DNA of 64,000 nucleotides from JBBRCX01 sp038204465 (GCA_038204465.1 JBBRCX010000003.1:1-64000); one strand, 5' to 3'; positions 33,836 through 43,830 are shown, counted from the stretch's first letter. The notes: generated by a model not told the origin, from the letters alone. Made by a program: numbers and translations.

Positions 33836-36800
33836 ATGCGATCTTTCCTCCTCATCTGCGCGACGATCCTGCTGCTCGGCGCGGGCTTCTTCGTCTACTG
33901 GCTGTCGCAGCCGCGCCTGAAGATCCAAAGCCCGGTCGACAACGCCAAGCCGCCCCCGATGAAGCCCGAGTTGCAGAAGGGCCGGACCATCGGCGAAGGC
34001 GCGGGCGTCTGGATGAAGGTCTTCGATCGCAAAAGCGGCTTCCTGAACTATCAGTTTAAGGCTGCGGAATACACCCCGCAGTCGGGCGGAAATGTGAAGG
34101 TGAAGGCCCCGCAGGCGCAGTTTTTCCTCCATGCCAAAAACGGGGATGAAGAGGGCCGGGTGCACATCGAGGGCGCCGACGGCGACATCTTCATTCCGGA
34201 AGATCCGGACCTGAGCAAGCTGAACGCCGGCGCTTCGTCCTCCGCGCCGAGCCGTGGCCGGATCCATCAGGTAAAGATTCTCTTCTTCGACAAGTCCGAT
34301 CGGAAAGATCCGTACCTCACGATCGACGCGAACAACATCTCATTCGACAACGACACGTTCCTGTTCACGACTGAAAGCTACGTCGACGGCGCGAATACGG
34401 TTGCCCCGGACCAGGTGCCGGTGACGATCCGCGGCAAGGACTACGACTTCGACGGCAGGGGGCTGACCGTTCGCTGGAACGACCTCGACGAGCAACTGGA
34501 ATTGCTCGAGATCGCGCATGGCGAGCGGCTGGTTTTAAAGAATCCGTCCGCCATGTCCGGATCGTTGCCGGGCGCCAGGAGCGGGAGCGAGGATGCCCAT
34601 AGCGCCATGATGCATGGGCTCACAGTGCCGCTGTCGCAGATGCTGGCCGCAGCGGACAAGAGAGCGGCGGGGGACGCGATCAACCTCGACCCGAAGGCGC
34701 GGCGGGCGCGCTCGGATCGAAAGCCGTCGCGCGGTGCAACGACAACTTCAAAATCCGAGCCGCCGCTATATCACGCCACGTTCTTTGAGAATGTGCGGAT
34801 CGAGCAGTCGGGGAAGGTGTTGGCGACCGCTGAGCAACTTCACGTTCATATGCTGCAGGGCGACCGAAAGCCGCAGACGCGACCAACGAGCGCTGCGACG
34901 GCATCGACGACTGAACAGTCGGAAATGAAACCCGCTTCCTCTTCTTACGAAGAACCTTCGCGCGTTCAAGGAGCGATGAACAGCACCGGCCCGGCAGCGG
35001 CGCCGGTCCAACGCCCGCGAAACGTGTCCACCTCGCCTTCATCGCAACCGGCGCAGGCGCCGATCGTCGTGACCTGGACCGGGAAGCTGCGGATCACTCC
35101 GGATCCCACCGTCCCCGTGCGACCGATCGCTCCCGGCTCCGCCGCCATCCGGCTCATGGGCGCCCCCGTGGTCCTGAACGCGGAAGGCAATCAGGCGCAG
35201 TGTGGCGAGGCCATTTATTTCACCGACGACGACAGCGCGATCCTGCGCGCCTCTGAGCGAATTCGCGTGGTGACCCTGCGCCCGCTGGATGAGGCCGATC
35301 GAGCCGCCGGCGCTGTCGTGGTCGCCCAGAGCGCCGCCTATTCTCCGGCCGACCACAGCGCCACGCTTACCGGGCCGGGCCATGCGATCTTCCCGACCGA
35401 TCCGAGGCCATCAAATCGGGGTGAATCTGATCCAACGAGTCGTGAAGCGAAGATGGCAAATGCAAGGTGGTCGAAATGGTGCAAGCTTCATTTCGGGGGC
35501 GATCGGCAGAAAGCCACGATTCAGAAGGTTGCCCTGGCGGGTGACGTGGACGTTCAGCATCCGCTGCTCGGGCTGAAATCACAGGCGCTGCAATTGGAAT
35601 TTGACGAAGCCTCGCCCCAAAGCGGGCCTTCGCCGGCGACCGCGCCCACCTCCGCCCCCTCGACTTCGGCTGGATTGAAGCTGGTCAGCGCTGAAGGCGC
35701 CGTCAACTGCGTGATGCGAAATGTGAAGGGAGCCGAGCAGACGTTGGACTGCGACCGTTTCGTGCTGCGCACCGAACGATCGGAGGACGGCAGGCTTTAT
35801 CCACGGCAGGTCAACGCGGATGGGAACGTGAAGGCGATTGACAAGAGCCAGCAGCTCAACGCAGGTCACATCGCACTCACCTTGAAGCCAGCGTCCCACA
35901 GCGCTACTCGACCGGCGGGAACAGACGGGCTGGACACGTCGGCGGTGGAGCTCGAAGCGATGACGGCCCGCGAGAAGGTGAAAGTGGTCGCCGCCAACGG
36001 CTCGGTCGCGACGGGATCCACACTGGTGGTGACGAGCAAGGGCGAAACATCGCACGTCGAGCTGAGTGGCGAGCCATCCGCGTCGGTTGAGGACGACAAG
36101 CACAACATCATCACCGGGCCTCGCATCACGATCGATCCGAAGTCGGGGATCGCTCAGGTGAGCGGCGCGGGCACGCTTGACTCGACGCAGCAGGCCGCCG
36201 CAGGGCCGCGAAAGATGCACGTCCAATGGACCGAGGGCGCGACGCTTAACGGAGCCAGGAACCGGATTGACGTGATCGGCGGCGTGACCGCGACCCTGCC
36301 GGATTCGGGCGGCATGATCAGCGAAGCCAAGGCGCAGAATCTTCAATTAATCCTGACTCAAAAAGCGCATGCTGCATCATCGCGGCCCACTCACTCTGGC
36401 GCGACGCGTCCTTCAACGCAGCCGGATCCACTTGCCAGCGCCATGCAGATGGACGCGTTCAAGGACAAGGAGGTGTCGGAGCTCGTGCTTCAAAAGGACG
36501 CGCAGGTTCGATCCTTTGCGGCGGCGCCCGATGGCACGATCCTGCGCGAGTTCCTGCTCGACGCCCCCACCATTCGCTACCTGCTGAGCAAAGAGCGGCT
36601 CATCGTACCCGAGCCCGGACGCATGCTGGTGCGCGACCATCGCCCGCCGGAGAAGGGCGCCAGTAAGGAAAAGCGCGATGACTCAATGAACCTCGGCGGC
36701 AGCCGCGGCGCGATCGCTTTCGAGTGGAAGGACGGGTTCGTCTACGACAAGCTGGCGAAGCAGTCGGTCATTACCGGAGACGTCGTGGTCGTCTTCCGCC

Positions 36801-37180
36801 CGGATGACAACGCCGAAGGCGGTGTGCGGCTCGCCACCGACAAGCTCACCGCCGATTTTGAGCCGGTCGCCAAACCGGCTGAGAGGGCGAATGGAGGTGA
36901 CCCTTCTTCGGCGCTGCGCCTCAAGCACCTTCGCGCCGACGGCAACGTGCAGGTGACTCGAAGCGGTGCGAGCCTCTCTTCCCCCAGGCTGGATTTCGAT
37001 CCTGGCAGCAATCTGCTGACCGCGACGGGGACAGAGCGCGAGCCCGGCGTTTTCAGCTCCGGCGTGGACACCGGCGTCACCCAGGCGGGCGAGGTCGAAT
37101 GGAATACACAGACGTGGCAGGCGCACTTCAAAGACATTCGGGCGCGGATGCAGCAACCCGTGCGTCCACCGAGGAAGTAG
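33836..37180 (+). CDS. Giant LptC/LptA-like (OstA) LPS-transport protein
   Basis: A 1114-residue protein with a single N-terminal transmembrane segment (about residues 3-23, LLICATILLLGAGFFVYWL) followed by LptC-like periplasmic sequence (VWMKVFDRKSGFLNYQFKAA) and several long beta-rich blocks that resemble the OstA/LptA jellyroll strands, such as AVYFTDDD-like IYFTDDDSAI, VNADGNVKAIDKSQQLNAGH and HLRADGNVQVTRSGA. Pro/Thr/Ser-rich linkers separate the blocks. It is far longer than LptC (about 190) or LptA (about 180), so it may span the bridge as one chain. The preceding kdsD supports an LPS role; assignment is by pattern. Confidence 0.7.
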   Translation: MRSFLLICATILLLGAGFFVYWLSQPRLKIQSPVDNAKPPPMKPELQKGRTIGEGAGVWMKVFDRKSGFLNYQFKAAEYTPQSGGNVKVKAPQAQFFLHAKNGDEEGRVHIEGADGDIFIPEDPDLSKLNAGASSSAPSRGRIHQVKILFFDKSDRKDPYLTIDANNISFDNDTFLFTTESYVDGANTVAPDQVPVTIRGKDYDFDGRGLTVRWNDLDEQLELLEIAHGERLVLKNPSAMSGSLPGARSGSEDAHSAMMHGLTVPLSQMLAAADKRAAGDAINLDPKARRARSDRKPSRGATTTSKSEPPLYHATFFENVRIEQSGKVLATAEQLHVHMLQGDRKPQTRPTSAATASTTEQSEMKPASSSYEEPSRVQGAMNSTGPAAAPVQRPRNVSTSPSSQPAQAPIVVTWTGKLRITPDPTVPVRPIAPGSAAIRLMGAPVVLNAEGNQAQCGEAIYFTDDDSAILRASERIRVVTLRPLDEADRAAGAVVVAQSAAYSPADHSATLTGPGHAIFPTDPRPSNRGESDPTSREAKMANARWSKWCKLHFGGDRQKATIQKVALAGDVDVQHPLLGLKSQALQLEFDEASPQSGPSPATAPTSAPSTSAGLKLVSAEGAVNCVMRNVKGAEQTLDCDRFVLRTERSEDGRLYPRQVNADGNVKAIDKSQQLNAGHIALTLKPASHSATRPAGTDGLDTSAVELEAMTAREKVKVVAANGSVATGSTLVVTSKGETSHVELSGEPSASVEDDKHNIITGPRITIDPKSGIAQVSGAGTLDSTQQAAAGPRKMHVQWTEGATLNGARNRIDVIGGVTATLPDSGGMISEAKAQNLQLILTQKAHAASSRPTHSGATRPSTQPDPLASAMQMDAFKDKEVSELVLQKDAQVRSFAAAPDGTILREFLLDAPTIRYLLSKERLIVPEPGRMLVRDHRPPEKGASKEKRDDSMNLGGSRGAIAFEWKDGFVYDKLAKQSVITGDVVVVFRPDDNAEGGVRLATDKLTADFEPVAKPAERANGGDPSSALRLKHLRADGNVQVTRSGASLSSPRLDFDPGSNLLTATGTEREPGVFSSGVDTGVTQAGEVEWNTQTWQAHFKDIRARMQQPVRPPRK

Positions 37181-37204
37181 CCGCGCTTCACTACAGGAGC
37201 TTCC

Positions 37205-37759
37205 ATGGCCGCCTTATACATCGGCGCCGCAGTCGTCGCCGTGATCGTGGGGTACGTGATCCTGTCGTACAACGCGCTGGTCGCGCTGCGGGAGCAGGTG
37301 CGGGCGGCGTGGGCGCAGATTGACGTCGGGCTCAAGCGCCGGCACGACCTGGTTCCAAACCTGGTTGAGACGGTGAAGGGATACGCGGCGCACGAGCGCG
37401 AAACGCTCGAGCGCGTCATCGCCGCCCGCAACGCGGCGGTGGCCGCGGTAGGGACCAGCGGTGCACCGCAGGCGGAAGGGGCCTTGAGCGGGTCGCTCCG
37501 CCAACTCTTCGCCCTGGCCGAGGCGTATCCAGACCTGAAGGCCAACACGAACTTTCTCCAACTGCAGGGGGAGTTGTCCGCGACCGAGAACGGCATCAGC
37601 CAGCAGAGGCAGCAGTACAACAGCCTGGTCGCGCGTTATAACCAGGCCATCCTGAGTTTTCCGAACAACCTGGTGGCGGCCCCCTTCGGATTTACCGCTC
37701 AGCCTTTCTTCGAGATCCAGGACCCCGCCCAGCGAGAGGCGCCGCAGGTCAAATTTTGA
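37205..37759 (+). CDS. LemA family protein
   Basis: A 184-residue protein with the LemA layout: an N-terminal transmembrane helix (about residues 4-22), then VRAAWAQIDVGLKRRHDLVP, NLVETVKGYAAHERETLERV and the later YNSLVARYNQAILSFPNNLV, with the family PFFEIQD near the end. LemA proteins form a membrane-anchored helical bundle of unknown role, sometimes beside peptidases. An AGGAGC site precedes the ATG. It follows the LptC/A-like gene by 24 bp and may share its transcript. Confidence 0.93.
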   Translation: MAALYIGAAVVAVIVGYVILSYNALVALREQVRAAWAQIDVGLKRRHDLVPNLVETVKGYAAHERETLERVIAARNAAVAAVGTSGAPQAEGALSGSLRQLFALAEAYPDLKANTNFLQLQGELSATENGISQQRQQYNSLVARYNQAILSFPNNLVAAPFGFTAQPFFEIQDPAQREAPQVKF

Positions 37760-37991
37760 GATGAACCAGAAGTGAGGAAGGCCGTACCAGCCTCAGGCGA
37801 TGGGGCCCAGGCGCCGGGGAAGTCCCTGGGGCAGCCCCTTGTTTTTTCCGGCGCAGTTCTGCTGGAAACCCCTGCGGTGTTCCGATAAATAAGACATGGG
37901 CACCAATCCGATCGCGACCGCGGGAGGTTCGTCGGGGCTGACGGCCCGCCGGTTCGCGCTCGTCAGACAGCACTTTTTACGAGGGCCAAGG

Positions 37992-38732
37992 ATGGCTAAA
38001 TGGTACGCTTCGCTCGTTGTCGCGTTGTTTGCGGCGGCAGGATGCCAGCAAACGCCGGTAGTCGAATCTCTGCCGGCACCCAATTACAACGGCCCGACGC
38101 TGTCAACGCCGCCGGTTGCGCCGCCGGCAGCGATCGCGAAGCGGCCCATCGCACCGGGGCAGCCTCCGCTTCGTTCTTCGGGCGGCCCTCGTGATTGGAT
38201 TCCGATCGCGCAGGCAAACGCCTGGCGATACATCGTCATCCACCACAGCGCCACGCCGACCGGCGGCGCCGCGGCCTTCGACAAGATGCACAGGGCCAAG
38301 GGGTGGGATGAGCTGGGGTACCACTTCGTCGTCGGCAACGGCACGGACACCACCGATGGCCGGGTCGAGGTCGGCCCCCGATGGCCGAAGCAGAAGTGGG
38401 GCGCCCACTGCAAGACGCCGGACAATCGCTACAACGACTTCGGCATCGGCATCTGTCTCGTCGGAAACTTCGATGCTTCGCGCCCCAGCGCGGCCCAGAT
38501 GCAGTCGGTCGAGAAGTTGGTCGCGTTTCTCATGAAGACGTATCACATCTCCCCGGACCGCGTGGTTGGCCACGGCGATGCCAAGCCGACCGACTGCCCG
38601 GGCCGCTACATGAACGTGGCGACGGTCCGCCGCGGCGCTGCCCAGATTTTAGCTGATGCCGGGGAGTCGGTGGGGGGGACTCAGACCGCCGCCGCGAATC
38701 CTGATCTGCTGGTAAATGCCCCGGTGCGTTAG
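37992..38732 (+). CDS. PGRP-type N-acetylmuramoyl-L-alanine amidase lipoprotein
   Basis: A 246-residue lipoprotein: MAKWYASLVVALFAAAGC is the signal sequence with lipobox Cys. A Pro-rich spacer leads to an Amidase_2/PGRP domain: YIVIHHSATPTGG (zinc His), YHFVVGNGTDTTDGRVEVG, and GHGDAKPTDCPGRY with the second His and the zinc Cys. It should cleave the amide between MurNAc and L-Ala in peptidoglycan from the envelope side. The longer upstream frame (37896) is not used because the signal peptide begins at this ATG. Confidence 0.88.
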   Translation: MAKWYASLVVALFAAAGCQQTPVVESLPAPNYNGPTLSTPPVAPPAAIAKRPIAPGQPPLRSSGGPRDWIPIAQANAWRYIVIHHSATPTGGAAAFDKMHRAKGWDELGYHFVVGNGTDTTDGRVEVGPRWPKQKWGAHCKTPDNRYNDFGIGICLVGNFDASRPSAAQMQSVEKLVAFLMKTYHISPDRVVGHGDAKPTDCPGRYMNVATVRRGAAQILADAGESVGGTQTAAANPDLLVNAPVR

Positions 38733-38747
38733 ACGATTCCGGTTTGT

Positions 38748-39686
38748 TTATTTCTTGGCGGCGCCGCTCTTGGCTGCATCCGGCGCCTGCGGCGCCGGTT
38801 GAATGTCTTTGAGGCAGGTCTTGTCACCGTCCTGGCGGGTCTTGTAGACGACGGCGCTATTGGACTTGAGCTTGCGCGCTTCGCCCATGACCTTGCTGTC
38901 GGCGGCCCACTTCTTTCCCTGCAGTTTCCCGACAACGATGAGTGTGAGAGATTTCCCATCCTGTTCGAGCTCGACCGCCGGGACCTTCTGCCCCTCCGCA
39001 TCGGCCTCGGTCATCTTGATAAACTTGCCGTTCTCCGGCGGCTTGTAGGGCTCAATGCTGACCAGCGTGGGCACAGAGCCGCGACGAACTTCAGCATCGA
39101 CGACATCGCCGGCTTTGAGGGAATCCACCACTCCAACGATCTTCGGATCGGGCGCCGGATCCGGGGTCTTCTGCTTTGGGTCGGTCTTCTCAGGCTTGAT
39201 CAGTGGGATGGATGTTGTGATCTCCTCGCCAAACTTGCTCAGGACCACCGTCACCTGCGGCGGCTTTGCCTCCTTCTTTTCCGACTTCACGAAAACGTAT
39301 CCGGTAGGGGTCTCCTCCCCTGGCAATGGCGTGAACGGCGCGAGCGATTTGATCACCGGCTTGCCCTGCTCGGCGCTCATCTCAACCTTGAGCAAGTCGC
39401 CCTTCTTCGACGCGTTGACGACCTGCAGCACCCCGGGAAGGGGATCATAACCTTTGGTGGGATCCGTATTGGGAACGACCAGCTCGCCGCCACGGCCGCC
39501 TGGCGTTGCCGACTCGAAGGCCAGCAGCATCACCGGGTGGCCGTTGGCCGCGCCCTTGCGCGACCCAATGAACTTCATCACCCGGGTGTTCTCCTCCGCT
39601 CGAACAGAGGGCGTGAAGCAGAACGTAAGAACAAGCATCGCCAACAGGGCGGCGCGAGACAGACGCATGCGCTGACGCATGGGCAA
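38748..39686 (-). CDS. Secreted protein, unknown function
   Basis: A 312-residue protein with a signal peptide (RAALLAMLVLTFCFTPSVRA-like, cleavage after AxA). The mature chain is polar, rich in Lys and Pro, with repeated patterns VxxxxDxLKxGDVVDAEVRRG and KKGDLLKVEMS, suggesting small beta-barrel repeats. No family is recognised. It is convergent with the amidase gene 15 bp away and is 123 bp after the prepilin-like gene on the same strand. Confidence 0.6.
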   Translation of the reverse strand: MPMRQRMRLSRAALLAMLVLTFCFTPSVRAEENTRVMKFIGSRKGAANGHPVMLLAFESATPGGRGGELVVPNTDPTKGYDPLPGVLQVVNASKKGDLLKVEMSAEQGKPVIKSLAPFTPLPGEETPTGYVFVKSEKKEAKPPQVTVVLSKFGEEITTSIPLIKPEKTDPKQKTPDPAPDPKIVGVVDSLKAGDVVDAEVRRGSVPTLVSIEPYKPPENGKFIKMTEADAEGQKVPAVELEQDGKSLTLIVVGKLQGKKWAADSKVMGEARKLKSNSAVVYKTRQDGDKTCLKDIQPAPQAPDAAKSGAAKK

Positions 39687-39809
39687 AGCTCCTCGATTAC
39701 GCGTGCCGGTCCGGGGCCTGGATGATTCCCCCGCGACAATAGGCTATCGCAAGAAATGCCCGGCCCACAAGGGACATGCCAACTGCATCGTTCTCCAGGC
39801 GGGAATGGC

Positions 39810-40553
39810 CTATTTGAAGGGAAGGATGTAGCGATCGTCCTGGGCATAGCCGCGCGTGATGTACTCGACATGTCCGTCCGCGAAGGCGGCGTTTCCCCGC
39901 GCTTCCTTATCGGCGATGGACTTCTTCCGCTTCTCATGCCGGCTCGCCAGCCGGTCGACCGATGGGAACGTAGGGGCCTTGCCCGTTACCTGCTTGGCGG
40001 CCCAGGCGCCGTCATTGATGGTCCGCTCCTCTTCCTCAATGAACAGGATTTTCTCAGAAGACCGGACCACGTTGGAAATCTTCAGGTTCCTCACGAACGC
40101 CGGATTGATCGGAGGCTCGCTGGGCGGAATCTCGTGCGGGTTGGAGAGAAAGATGTTCATCGCATAGCTGTATCGGTACGGACCGGACCCATCGTCCTTC
40201 TTGTGCTGTTCGACGTTGTCCGAAGGACATCGGAAGACGTCGAGCTTCAGCGGCTTGCTGAGATAAGGCGCAATGGGCGATTCGTTGGGATCGCGGCCCG
40301 GCTGCCAATAGAACCAGTCGCGTTTGGAGATGCGCGTTTTAAGCCCCTGGGACGGCGCGGGCAAGACGCCCCTGCTCTCGTTGAGATAGCCCGTCCACGC
40401 AGTTCCAAGCTGCTTCAGGTTGCTCGAGCACTTGGTCTTATTTGCCTGCTCTCGCGCGGCGTTGATCGTCGGCAGAAGGATGGAGATCAACAGGGCGATG
40501 ATCCCGATGACAATCAGCAATTCGACGAGCGTGAATGCAGTGCGACGCTTCAA
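39810..40553 (-). CDS. Prepilin-like (DUF1559-style) protein
   Basis: A 247-residue protein with a type-IV prepilin leader and methylation site (RRTAFTLVELLIVIGIIALL, processed before Phe, Glu at +5). Then SILLPTINAAREQANKTKCS and the Cys pair SSNLKQLG are typical of planctomycete DUF1559 proteins. The ADGHVEYI motif near the end is the H-X9-DG family hallmark (here NAAFADGHVEY). These pseudopilins are very numerous in planctomycetes; their target is unknown. Confidence 0.87.
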   Translation of the reverse strand: MKRRTAFTLVELLIVIGIIALLISILLPTINAAREQANKTKCSSNLKQLGTAWTGYLNESRGVLPAPSQGLKTRISKRDWFYWQPGRDPNESPIAPYLSKPLKLDVFRCPSDNVEQHKKDDGSGPYRYSYAMNIFLSNPHEIPPSEPPINPAFVRNLKISNVVRSSEKILFIEEEERTINDGAWAAKQVTGKAPTFPSVDRLASRHEKRKKSIADKEARGNAAFADGHVEYITRGYAQDDRYILPFK

Positions 40554-40630
40554 TGCAGGCCTTTCCGAAAAGGGCGATCTTTCCTTTATCGATCCTGGCA
40601 GTCCGCGGGGTGCCTTTCCGGATCATGCAA

Positions 40631-42019
40631 TTAATGCGATTCCAGCGCGGCTGGATTGCGCGCTGCGCGGCGGCGCGGCTCCAGCGCATTAACCGACTTC
40701 ACCTCTACCTGTTCATTACGCGACAGGTCGGCAAAGGTGCGGCGGCCCATCACGGCATGGAGCTCGATCCGCCCGTCGTTGAACCGCCGGTCGTGAACGC
40801 GCGAGTGTGACTCAATGAACGCGATGAGCCGGCCGTTGGTCACGTCGGCTTCGAGCGTCACGTCGACCTGCTGCCCGCGGACGGCCTGGTAGACAGCTTC
40901 GGCGACTTCGGCGAGGCCCTGGCCGGTGCGGGCGCTGATGGGCACCGCGTCGGGATAGAGCGTCCGCCAGAAGGGGAACGCGGATTCGCCTTCCTCGGTG
41001 TCGACCTTGTTCAGAAGCAGCAGCTCGGGGTTCTCGGTTACGCCAATCTCCTTGAGCACGCCATGCACCGAGTCGAACTGCTGCTGGGCATGGGGATGAC
41101 CGACGTCGAGCACGTGCAGGAGCAGGTCGGCGTGCACCGCTTCCTCCAGCGTCGCCCTGAAGCTGGCCACGAGGTTGTGGGGCAAGTCGCGCACGAAGCC
41201 GACGGTATCGCTTAGCAACACCTCGGTGCCGCGCTCCAGCCGCCAGGCTCGCGTCTTGGTGTCGAGGGTGGCGAAGAGCTTGTCGTCGGCGTAGGTGCCG
41301 GCAGCGGTCAGCGTGTTGAACAGCGTGCTCTTGCCGGCATTGGTGTAACCGACGATGCAGACGGTGAAATGCTCGAGGTTGCGCTGGGCGACGAGGCGCG
41401 ATTTGCGCGCCTGGATATGGGCGATCTCGCGTTTCAGTTCGCCGATTCGCTTGCGGACGATGCGGCGGTCGATTTCCAGCTGCTGCTCGCCGGGGCCGCG
41501 CGTGCCGATGCCGGCCGGGGCGCCGCCGGCGATGCGCTCGAGGTGACCCCACATGCGCGTGAGCCGCGGGTAGGTATACTCCATCTGGGCGAGGCCGACC
41601 TGAAGCTTCGCTTCGTGCGTCTGCGCGCGGGTGGCGAAGATGTCGAGGATCAGCTCCGAGCGATCCAGGACCTTGATCCCTTCGCCGCGCTTCGAGCCGA
41701 CTTCTTCGTTGATGAGTTTCTCGAGACTGCCGATCTGCCCTGGCGAGAGATCGTTGTCGAAGACAATGACGTCCGCCTTGTTCTTCTTCGCGAGTTGGGC
41801 GATCTCGATCGCCTTGCCGCTGCCGACGTAGGTGCCGCTGTCGATCCTGTGCCGCTTCTGCAGCACCGTGCCGACGACCTTCGCGCCTGCCGTCCGGGCG
41901 AGCGACGCGAGCTCGCCGAGCGGATCGCGGGGGTCGGCGGTCGAACGCGGAAGAATCACTCCGACAAGGATCGCCCGCTCCTGGCGGACCGACAGTTCAG
42001 TGCGTTTTAGTTCCGACAA
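40631..42019 (-). CDS. hflX: GTPase HflX
   Basis: A 462-residue Obg-HflX family GTPase that splits or rescues stalled 70S/100S ribosomes. The N-terminal glycine-rich domain holds GTYVGSGKA, ELGSLEKLI-like GQIGSLEKLI and TRMWGHLERI; the linker GTRGPGEQQLEIDRR follows; the G domain has GYTNAGKST (G1), DTVGFVRDLPHNLV (G3) and LLNKVD (G4). The basic, non-conserved last 15 residues are odd but harmless. Single gene, divergent from the GH10-like gene. Confidence 0.95.
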   Translation of the reverse strand: MSELKRTELSVRQERAILVGVILPRSTADPRDPLGELASLARTAGAKVVGTVLQKRHRIDSGTYVGSGKAIEIAQLAKKNKADVIVFDNDLSPGQIGSLEKLINEEVGSKRGEGIKVLDRSELILDIFATRAQTHEAKLQVGLAQMEYTYPRLTRMWGHLERIAGGAPAGIGTRGPGEQQLEIDRRIVRKRIGELKREIAHIQARKSRLVAQRNLEHFTVCIVGYTNAGKSTLFNTLTAAGTYADDKLFATLDTKTRAWRLERGTEVLLSDTVGFVRDLPHNLVASFRATLEEAVHADLLLHVLDVGHPHAQQQFDSVHGVLKEIGVTENPELLLLNKVDTEEGESAFPFWRTLYPDAVPISARTGQGLAEVAEAVYQAVRGQQVDVTLEADVTNGRLIAFIESHSRVHDRRFNDGRIELHAVMGRRTFADLSRNEQVEVKSVNALEPRRRAARNPAALESH

Positions 42020-42279
42020 AAGTCAGTTCCCTCCCGCCTTTGCGGCGCCGATACGACCATCATTCTGTCTTGCCAAGCATTATACGGCGCGAGACGCCAT
42101 CAGGCCCATGTGAAACTATGCGTCGCCCAACCTGAACGATCCCGGGCGCAAGATATCCGGTCGAGGCGATCCCGCTGTACCCGCGAAGGTGAGGCCGGCT
42201 CGTTTGAGCAGCCCGGCGCTCCTGCTAAGATGCCCGCCCCAGGAGCGGCGCGGGTCCCCCGGCGCGGCGGCAGGGGACT

Positions 42280-43788
42280 ATGGCCATCAAGTTTGAGATC
42301 TACCGGGACGGCAAGCGCCTGACCGCCTTCGAGCCGGTGGCAGCGATGGCCATCGGGCCCGAGAGCGTGCCGATCTCGGGGGAAGTTTTCTTCAAAGACT
42401 CCCTGCTGGTGGTGAATCGTCGCGACGAGCACGCGACGGGGGTTGCGCTGCTCTGGGACTGCGGGCCGCTGGGCGCGTTTCACATCGAGACGACGCGCAT
42501 GCCGCCGCGGGACAAACCCTACATCCTGAATGTCGAGCTGGCGCGTTTTCGGCTGATGAAGGTGATGCAGAAGCAGGAGGACTGGAGCCTCTTCGATTTC
42601 CCCAAGGCGGAGAAGTTCGCGCAGCGGTTCCACGAAGCCCAGATGTTGTTCGCCGAGGCGCTGGGAAAGCTGCATGAGCCGGAGGCGGCGTCACAACTGG
42701 CGGACCGGTCGCTGGAGATGGCGCTGGACCTGTCGGAGAACCTGGCGGAGTTCCATGGCGACCTGCTGCTCAGCCGCCGGCGGCTGAGCGGATCGTTTGT
42801 GAAGCACATCTTCGGTTGCCGCGTCGACCCGACGGTTCAAAACGAGCGGTACCGCGAGACTGCGGCGACGCAGTTTGACTATGCGATCCTGCCCATGAGC
42901 TGGAAGCACATGCAGCCGCAGGAGAATCAGTTCAACACGCAGGCGGTTGACGAGTGGCTGGAGATGCTGAGCCGCCGGCGCGTGCCGACGATCGCCGGTC
43001 CGCTGATCCGGCTTGACGAAGACAGCGTTCCGGACTGGATGGTGATCTGGGAGCACGACTTCGACATGCTGCGCGAGATGGCGTACGAGTACGTCCAGAA
43101 GATCGTCACCCGCTATCGGAAGATCGTCGGGGTGTGGAACGTGGTGGCGGGGATCCAGACGAATGCCGCGTTCACGCTGACGTTCGAGCAGATCATCGAG
43201 CTCACGCGACTGCTGGTCTCGCAGGTGAAGACGATCCTGCCGAACGCCCGGACGCTGGTGAGCATCACCCACCCATTCGGCGAATATCACGCCCGGCCGA
43301 AGCAGAGCGTGGCGCCGATGCTCTATGCGGAGATGGTGGCGCAGGCGGGGATCAACTTCGAGGCGTTCGGGCTGGAGATCGAGATGGGCGTTCCGGCGCC
43401 CGGGATGTTCGTGCGCGACCTGTTCCAGCTGAGCAGCCTGCTCGACAAGTTTTCGACGCTGGGGCGGCCGGTTTTCCTGACGGCGGTGTGCGCGCCGGGC
43501 AGGCCGGGCCCGGACCCGACCGATCAATCCGAGGGCCGGCTCAACCCGAGCCTCGCGGGGCGCTGGCGGCGGGCGTGGGACGCGCAGCTGCAGGCGGAGT
43601 GGATGGAAGCGGTTTACCAGATGGCGCTCAGCAAACCGTTCATCGAGAGCATCGCCTGGGGAAACCTGGCGGACCTGCATCAGACCATGCCCGCCGGCGG
43701 ACTGCTGGACGACATGCTGCGGCCCAAGCCGGCATTCGCGAAGTTGCAGCAGATGCGCGAGAAGTTTAAGCAGATCAAGAAGGGGTGA
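42280..43788 (+). CDS. GH10-like protein lacking both catalytic glutamates
   Basis: A 502-residue protein. The first 150 residues are an unassigned beta-rich domain. The remainder follows the glycoside hydrolase family 10 (xylanase) barrel: FGCRVDPTVQNERYRE, PMSWKHMQPQENQFN, RLDEDSVPDW, HPFGEYHARPKQSV and IAWGNLADLH. Yet the acid/base position is Ala290-Gly291 (WNVVAG, for WDVVNE), and the nucleophile position is Ala402 (LTAVCAP, for ITELD). A hydrolytic role is therefore unlikely; it may bind glycan. No signal peptide, so it appears cytosolic. Confidence 0.65.
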   Translation: MAIKFEIYRDGKRLTAFEPVAAMAIGPESVPISGEVFFKDSLLVVNRRDEHATGVALLWDCGPLGAFHIETTRMPPRDKPYILNVELARFRLMKVMQKQEDWSLFDFPKAEKFAQRFHEAQMLFAEALGKLHEPEAASQLADRSLEMALDLSENLAEFHGDLLLSRRRLSGSFVKHIFGCRVDPTVQNERYRETAATQFDYAILPMSWKHMQPQENQFNTQAVDEWLEMLSRRRVPTIAGPLIRLDEDSVPDWMVIWEHDFDMLREMAYEYVQKIVTRYRKIVGVWNVVAGIQTNAAFTLTFEQIIELTRLLVSQVKTILPNARTLVSITHPFGEYHARPKQSVAPMLYAEMVAQAGINFEAFGLEIEMGVPAPGMFVRDLFQLSSLLDKFSTLGRPVFLTAVCAPGRPGPDPTDQSEGRLNPSLAGRWRRAWDAQLQAEWMEAVYQMALSKPFIESIAWGNLADLHQTMPAGGLLDDMLRPKPAFAKLQQMREKFKQIKKG

Positions 43789-43791
43789 TGG

Positions 43792-43830
43792 GATTTGCGA
43801 TTTTCGATTTGCGATTTTCGATTGATTAAG
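43792..43830. repeat. GATTTGCGATTTTC tandem repeat
   Basis: Two and a half copies of a 16-bp unit (GATTTGCGATTTTC with variants) follow directly after the stop of the GH10-like gene. Reverse complement of the element at 1223-1276. Confidence 0.7.
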
